Positions 59,378 through 62,523 of a DNA stretch of 62,523 bases are shown piece after piece. The notes below the pieces were generated by a model, which made no database searches, had not been told where the DNA came from, and saw only the letters and a program-made list of their open reading frames with translations. A program made the translations under genes and the position numbers. Position 1 is the stretch's first letter, and every line of letters starts with the position of its first letter. The DNA comes from Asaia bogorensis (GTDB lineage Bacteria > Pseudomonadota > Alphaproteobacteria > Reyranellales > Reyranellaceae): NCBI GenBank assembly GCA_945905835.1, contig CAMDQJ010000007.1, positions 1-62,523 of the forward strand. Direction: 5' to 3'.

Positions 59378-60882
59378 GCCGCTGTTCCAAGAAAGCTCGC
59401 GCGCACGCGGGGATCGGCGCGCACCTCGGCCGGCCGGCCCTCGGCGATGACTTGGCCGCGCTCGAGACAAACCAGCCGGTCGCAGACGCGACCCAAGAGC
59501 TCGATGTCGTGATCGACGATTAGTACGCCGCGGCCTGAATCGCGCAAGCGGCGCAGCATCGCCTCAAGCTCGGCACGCTGCTGTTCACCCATCTCCGCCG
59601 CCGGCTCATCGAGCAGGACGAACGCCGCGCCCGTCGCGACGGCGCGCGCGAGGTCGATCGAACCTGCCATGCTCTGGAACGTGCGCGCGATACCGGCGCG
59701 GGCGACGGCATGCGCGGGCAGGCGCTGGATCGCTGCGTCGTCGAGCTTGATGGTTCCAGCGTCGGCCGCGTCGATACCGCAGATCACGTTGAGCAGCGTC
59801 GTCTTGCCCGAACCGTTGGCGCCGATCAGGCCGACGATCTCGCCACGCTCGACCGCCAACGACAGGCCGGCCAGCGCCTCGACACCGCCGAAGCGCTTGG
59901 TGACGGCGTCGACTCTCAACCGCCGGGCGCCGTGCGCCGCTGGCAAACGGTCGGCCAGTGCGGTCGGCGGTGGCGCAATCGGGTGGACGCCGCGCAGGCG
60001 GTCGACCAGAGCGGCGATGCCGTCGGGCGCCCACAGGATGACGAGCAGCGTGGCGACGGCATAAGCGAGCAGCCAGGCATCCTGGAAGCCGCGCAACAGC
60101 TCGGGCAAGCAGACAGCGATTGCCGCACCCAGCAGCGCACCCATGGGATGGCGCGCGCCACCCAGCACGACCGAGGTGAGGCAGAGCACCATGACGGGAA
60201 AGCCCGTTGTTTCGGGCGAGACGACGCCGCTCAGCGCCGCGGTGCTGGCGCCGGCGCCACCGGCCAGCGCGCCGCCTGCCGTGAAGGCGACCAGCCGCCA
60301 GCGTCCACTATCGATGCCGAGCGTTGCTGCCGCCAGCGGTGCTTCGCGCAACAGGCGCGCGCCTTCGCCCCAGCGGCTGCTGAACAGCCAGGCCTGCGCC
60401 ACCACCGCCGCGATCAGGCAGAGCCACACCAGGATCATGAGCGTGCGGCCGCGCGGCAATCCCGATGCAAAGCCCACGAGGCCATTGGCGCCACCGGTCA
60501 GGCCCTCGGCATTTGTCGCCACGATGTTCACCAGTGAGGCGAGGGCGAGCGTGGCCAGCGCGAAGTAGTGCGACCGCAGGCGCAGCGTCGGCCACGCCGC
60601 CAATGCCGCCACGGCAGCGGCGACCGCGACGGCCAAGGGAAACGACAAGACACCGAGCATCGGCGCCGTGAGCGCCACGCAGTAGGCGCCGATGCCGAAC
60701 AGCGCGCCTTGCGCGAGGTTGAGCGCGCCGAGCTGGCCGAACACCAGCTGATAGCCGACGCCCATCAGGGCGTAGATGCCGACCAGGGTCGCGACGTGAA
60801 TGCCGAAGGTCGGCAACAGCACGGCAGCAAGCGCGGGGGGCGCCAGCAGCACGACGAGCCAGAAACGGTCGAGTGAGCGCAT
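59374..60882 (-). CDS. fused LivM permease-LivG ATPase with deleted ABC signature region
   Basis: 502 residues. Residues about 1-300 are a LivM-type permease (GIYALMGVGYQLVFGQLGAL, NLAQGALFGIGAYC, RLRSHYFALATLALASLVNI). Residues about 320-502 are a LivG ATPase: Walker A GLIGANGSGKTTLLNVICGI, Q-loop IARTFQ, Walker B FVLLDEPAAEMGEQQ, H-loop VDHDIELLGRVCDRLVCLE. Between RTFQS and LARAVATG roughly 65-75 residues are missing, including the helical domain and the LSGGQ signature, yet the frame is kept. The LivMG fusion is known in this class; the deletion is unusual. Confidence 0.87.
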   Translation of the reverse strand: MRSLDRFWLVVLLAPPALAAVLLPTFGIHVATLVGIYALMGVGYQLVFGQLGALNLAQGALFGIGAYCVALTAPMLGVLSFPLAVAVAAAVAALAAWPTLRLRSHYFALATLALASLVNIVATNAEGLTGGANGLVGFASGLPRGRTLMILVWLCLIAAVVAQAWLFSSRWGEGARLLREAPLAAATLGIDSGRWRLVAFTAGGALAGGAGASTAALSGVVSPETTGFPVMVLCLTSVVLGGARHPMGALLGAAIAVCLPELLRGFQDAWLLAYAVATLLVILWAPDGIAALVDRLRGVHPIAPPPTALADRLPAAHGARRLRVDAVTKRFGGVEALAGLSLAVERGEIVGLIGANGSGKTTLLNVICGIDAADAGTIKLDDAAIQRLPAHAVARAGIARTFQSMAGSIDLARAVATGAAFVLLDEPAAEMGEQQRAELEAMLRRLRDSGRGVLIVDHDIELLGRVCDRLVCLERGQVIAEGRPAEVRADPRVRASFLGTAA

Positions 60883-60883
60883 G

Positions 60884-61714
60884 TCAGCCGCGCCGTCCCA
60901 CCGGCTCGCCGAACAATCCTTGCGGCCGCCACACGAGAACGCCAAGCACGCCGATATAGAGCGCGGCCGACGCCCCGGCGTCGCCAATTCCGGCCGACAC
61001 GAAAGTCTCGAATACGCCGATGCCGAGTGCTGCGATCAGCGCACCGGGAACGCTGCCCCAACCGCCGAGCGCCACGGCGATATAAGCCTTCAGCATGTGG
61101 CCGCCGCCTTGGGTCGGCGACACCAGGAACTGGTGCCCGAGCAGCAGGCCCGCGATGCCGGCCAGCGCGCCGGCCAGCGCCAGCGACAGCGTGACGTAGC
61201 GCGCGACGGGAATGCCGACGGCGCGCGCCATGTGGCGGTCGGCGGCGACGGCGCGCATGCGCCGGCCGGTCTGCGTGCGCTCGAGCAGAAACCACACGGC
61301 CGCCACCAAAACACCGCCCACGATCACGATGGCGAGAGGCTGGCGGCCGACCGAGACGCCCAGCAGGTCGAGCGCGCCGCTGCCGGCAAGCGGCGGCGCG
61401 GTGCGCGGTGCGGCGCCCAGCGACACCGTGAGGCCATGCTCGATGATGGCGGCAAGGGCGATCGTGGCGACAAAGGTGGCTTCCGGCGGCCGCGTCGCCA
61501 GCGGCAGGATCGCCACGCGCGCGGCCAAAACGCCGACCGCGCCCAGCACCAAGGCGACCAGCGGCACCAGCGCCATGCCTGGCAGGTCGGTCCACGCCGA
61601 CAGCAGCACGGCCACGGCGCCACCCAGCACGACCAGGTCGCCATGTGCGAAGTTCACCGCGCCCGAGGCGTTCAGCACCAGCACAAAACCGAGCGCTACC
61701 AACGCGTAGGCCAT
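60884..61714 (-). CDS. livH: branched-chain-type ABC transporter permease (LivH-like)
   Basis: 276 residues from ATG 61714, about 8 membrane helices. Motifs: MAYALVALGFVLVLNASGAV, NFAHGDLVVLGGAVAVLL (the LivH NFAHGD loop), RTQTGRRMRAVAADRHMARA, GALAGIAGLLLGHQF and LKAYIAVALGGWGSVPGALI. Homology continues upstream in frame (LITIQLLLNALALG), so the true start is probably a non-ATG codon such as CTG 61756, immediately after the regA stop. One base separates it from livMG. Confidence 0.9.
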   Translation of the reverse strand: MAYALVALGFVLVLNASGAVNFAHGDLVVLGGAVAVLLSAWTDLPGMALVPLVALVLGAVGVLAARVAILPLATRPPEATFVATIALAAIIEHGLTVSLGAAPRTAPPLAGSGALDLLGVSVGRQPLAIVIVGGVLVAAVWFLLERTQTGRRMRAVAADRHMARAVGIPVARYVTLSLALAGALAGIAGLLLGHQFLVSPTQGGGHMLKAYIAVALGGWGSVPGALIAALGIGVFETFVSAGIGDAGASAALYIGVLGVLVWRPQGLFGEPVGRRG

Positions 61715-61759
61715 GCCCAGCGCCAGCGCATTCAGCAGAAGTTGGATCGTAATCAGTGC

Positions 61760-62350
61760 TTAATGTTCTCGGGGGGCGTGCTTGCCGAGAATGCGCTGCA
61801 GGGTGCGGCGGTGCATGTTGAGCCGGCGCGCCGTCTCCGAGACGTTGCGGTCGCATTGCTCGAACACGCGCTGGATATGCTCCCAGCGCACGCGGTCGGC
61901 CGACATCGGATTGCTGGGCGGCGGCGGCAGCTTGCGACCATGCGTCGTCAGTGCCTGTTCGATGGCGTCGGCATCGGCCGGCTTGGCGAGATAGTCGACC
62001 GCGCCTTCCTTCACCGCGGCGACCGCCGTGGCGATGTTGCCGTAGCCGGTCAGCACGACGATGCGGATGTCGGGGCGCGCCTGGCGCAGCGGACCGACGA
62101 GCTCCAGCCCGTTGCCGTCGCCCAGCCGCAGGTCGAGCACGGCGAAGGCCGGCGGCTTCACGGTATGGGCCAGCGCCTCGCCCACCGAACCGACGGCGAT
62201 CACGGCGAAGCCGCGCAGCTCGAGCGCGCGGGCGATGCGATTGCGGAATGCCGCATCGTCGTCGACGAGCAGAAGCGTGCGTTCCTTGATGGTGGTGGTG
62301 CCGGCGCCGCTGCTTGGCACCGGCCGGTTGGCGCCCGTGTCCTGGCTCAT
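61760..62350 (-). CDS. regA: response regulator RegA/ActR/PrrA family
   Basis: 196 residues. The receiver domain has LLLVDDDAAFRNRIARALE, phospho-Asp in FAVLDLRLGDGNGLELVGPL, Thr in IVVLTGYGNIATAVAAVKEG and Lys in VDYLAKPADADAIEQAL. A proline-rich hinge (LPPPPSNP) and the Fis-type HTH (VRWEHIQRVFEQCDRNVSET, ARRLNMHRRTLQRILGKHAP) follow, the hallmark of RegA. It controls redox-dependent genes together with the RegB kinase encoded just upstream. Confidence 0.94.
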   Translation of the reverse strand: MSQDTGANRPVPSSGAGTTTIKERTLLLVDDDAAFRNRIARALELRGFAVIAVGSVGEALAHTVKPPAFAVLDLRLGDGNGLELVGPLRQARPDIRIVVLTGYGNIATAVAAVKEGAVDYLAKPADADAIEQALTTHGRKLPPPPSNPMSADRVRWEHIQRVFEQCDRNVSETARRLNMHRRTLQRILGKHAPREH

Positions 62351-62372
62351 GGCCGCTCCCTAGAATCGGCCG

Positions 62373-62523
62373 CTATGTAGCCCTGAAGACGGGCTTTGGC
62401 CAGCGCACGACAACGACAGCTCCGCCCTCGTTGCCGGGACGATTGCCGAAAGTGACGGTGGCCCCGGTGCGTTCCAGCAGGGTCTTGGCGATGAAGACCC
62501 CTAATCCCATGTGGCCTTCCTCG
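62373..62523 (-). CDS. regB: sensor histidine kinase RegB/ActS/PrrB, C-terminal end (cut by window edge)
   Basis: The last 50 residues read GHMGLGVFIAKTLLERTGAT (G2 box of the HATPase domain, RegB style), VTFGNRPGNEGGAVVVVRWP and a stop at 62373-62375. The rest lies outside the window. It is co-directional with regA, 22 bases apart. Confidence 0.85.
   Translation of the reverse strand, partial: EEGHMGLGVFIAKTLLERTGATVTFGNRPGNEGGAVVVVRWPKPVFRAT

Overview
The window is GC-rich (about 65-70%) and reads as an alphaproteobacterial chromosome. Three gene blocks support this: usp-nifU / tsaB-rimI-fur / miaB-phoH-ybeY-corC-lnt-xre-metK; chorismate mutase-hisC-tyrA divergent from metX-metW; and gloB next to a SAM-dependent methyltransferase. 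A SAM-II riboswitch, RegB/RegA regulators and olsBA ornithine-lipid genes agree. Several tricarboxylate-receptor (Bug/TctC) genes and many CoA/oxidoreductase genes suggest a Reyranella-like or other Rhodospirillales-type soil or water organism; that placement is inference.

Layout. 1-19.6 kb is accessory and strongly decayed: an alpha/beta hydrolase whose nucleophile is Ala, a CmcJ-type oxidoreductase, an SDR fragment fused to an IS5 fragment, two Sel1-repeat proteins, a second IS5 fragment, gmhA, a broken HprK-like kinase with an intact PqqD-like partner, Bug genes, a CoA transferase, a VOC protein, a rhodanese, an amber-interrupted membrane protein, a frameshifted MFS transporter, yghU, a C26 peptidase, a luciferase-like enzyme and a HlyD remnant. 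19.6-33.5 kb is the conserved housekeeping cluster (metK to tsaB) read on the minus strand. It carries two insertions: olsBA, and an AKR/TfdA/Bug segment between corC and ybeY. 33.5-43.1 kb holds cell-wall, Fe-S, stress, exporter and esterase/MFS genes, then an amber-interrupted GST inside a cluster of palindromic repeats. 43-52.6 kb is amino-acid metabolism: gloB, metW-metX under a SAM-II riboswitch with terminator, chorismate mutase-hisC-tyrA, chaC and a broken TetR gene. 52.7-62.5 kb holds a Cys/Met PLP lyase, hydroxyproline dehydratase, acyl-CoA dehydrogenase, nucleotide-sugar dehydrogenase, tRNA-Gly(CCC), a DpgC-like cofactor-free dioxygenase, and a co-directional regB-regA-livH-livMG-livF run.

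The observations most worth checking are: (1) a Bug receptor gene whose middle 221-229 bp lies inverted between two GGCC sites, where turning it back restores an uninterrupted 329-codon reading frame; (2) a complete SAM-II aptamer, antiterminator and terminator module before metX; (3) a multi-hairpin leader before metK that matches no class I recognise with confidence; (4) a LivM-LivG fusion whose ATPase half has lost the helical domain and ABC signature; (5) short palindromic repeats built from GGTTTCC/GGAAACC around the broken GST; (6) a DpgC-type oxygenase outside any glycopeptide context. Many genes carry one nonsense codon or one indel, so either pseudogenisation is recent and widespread here or the assembly contains errors.
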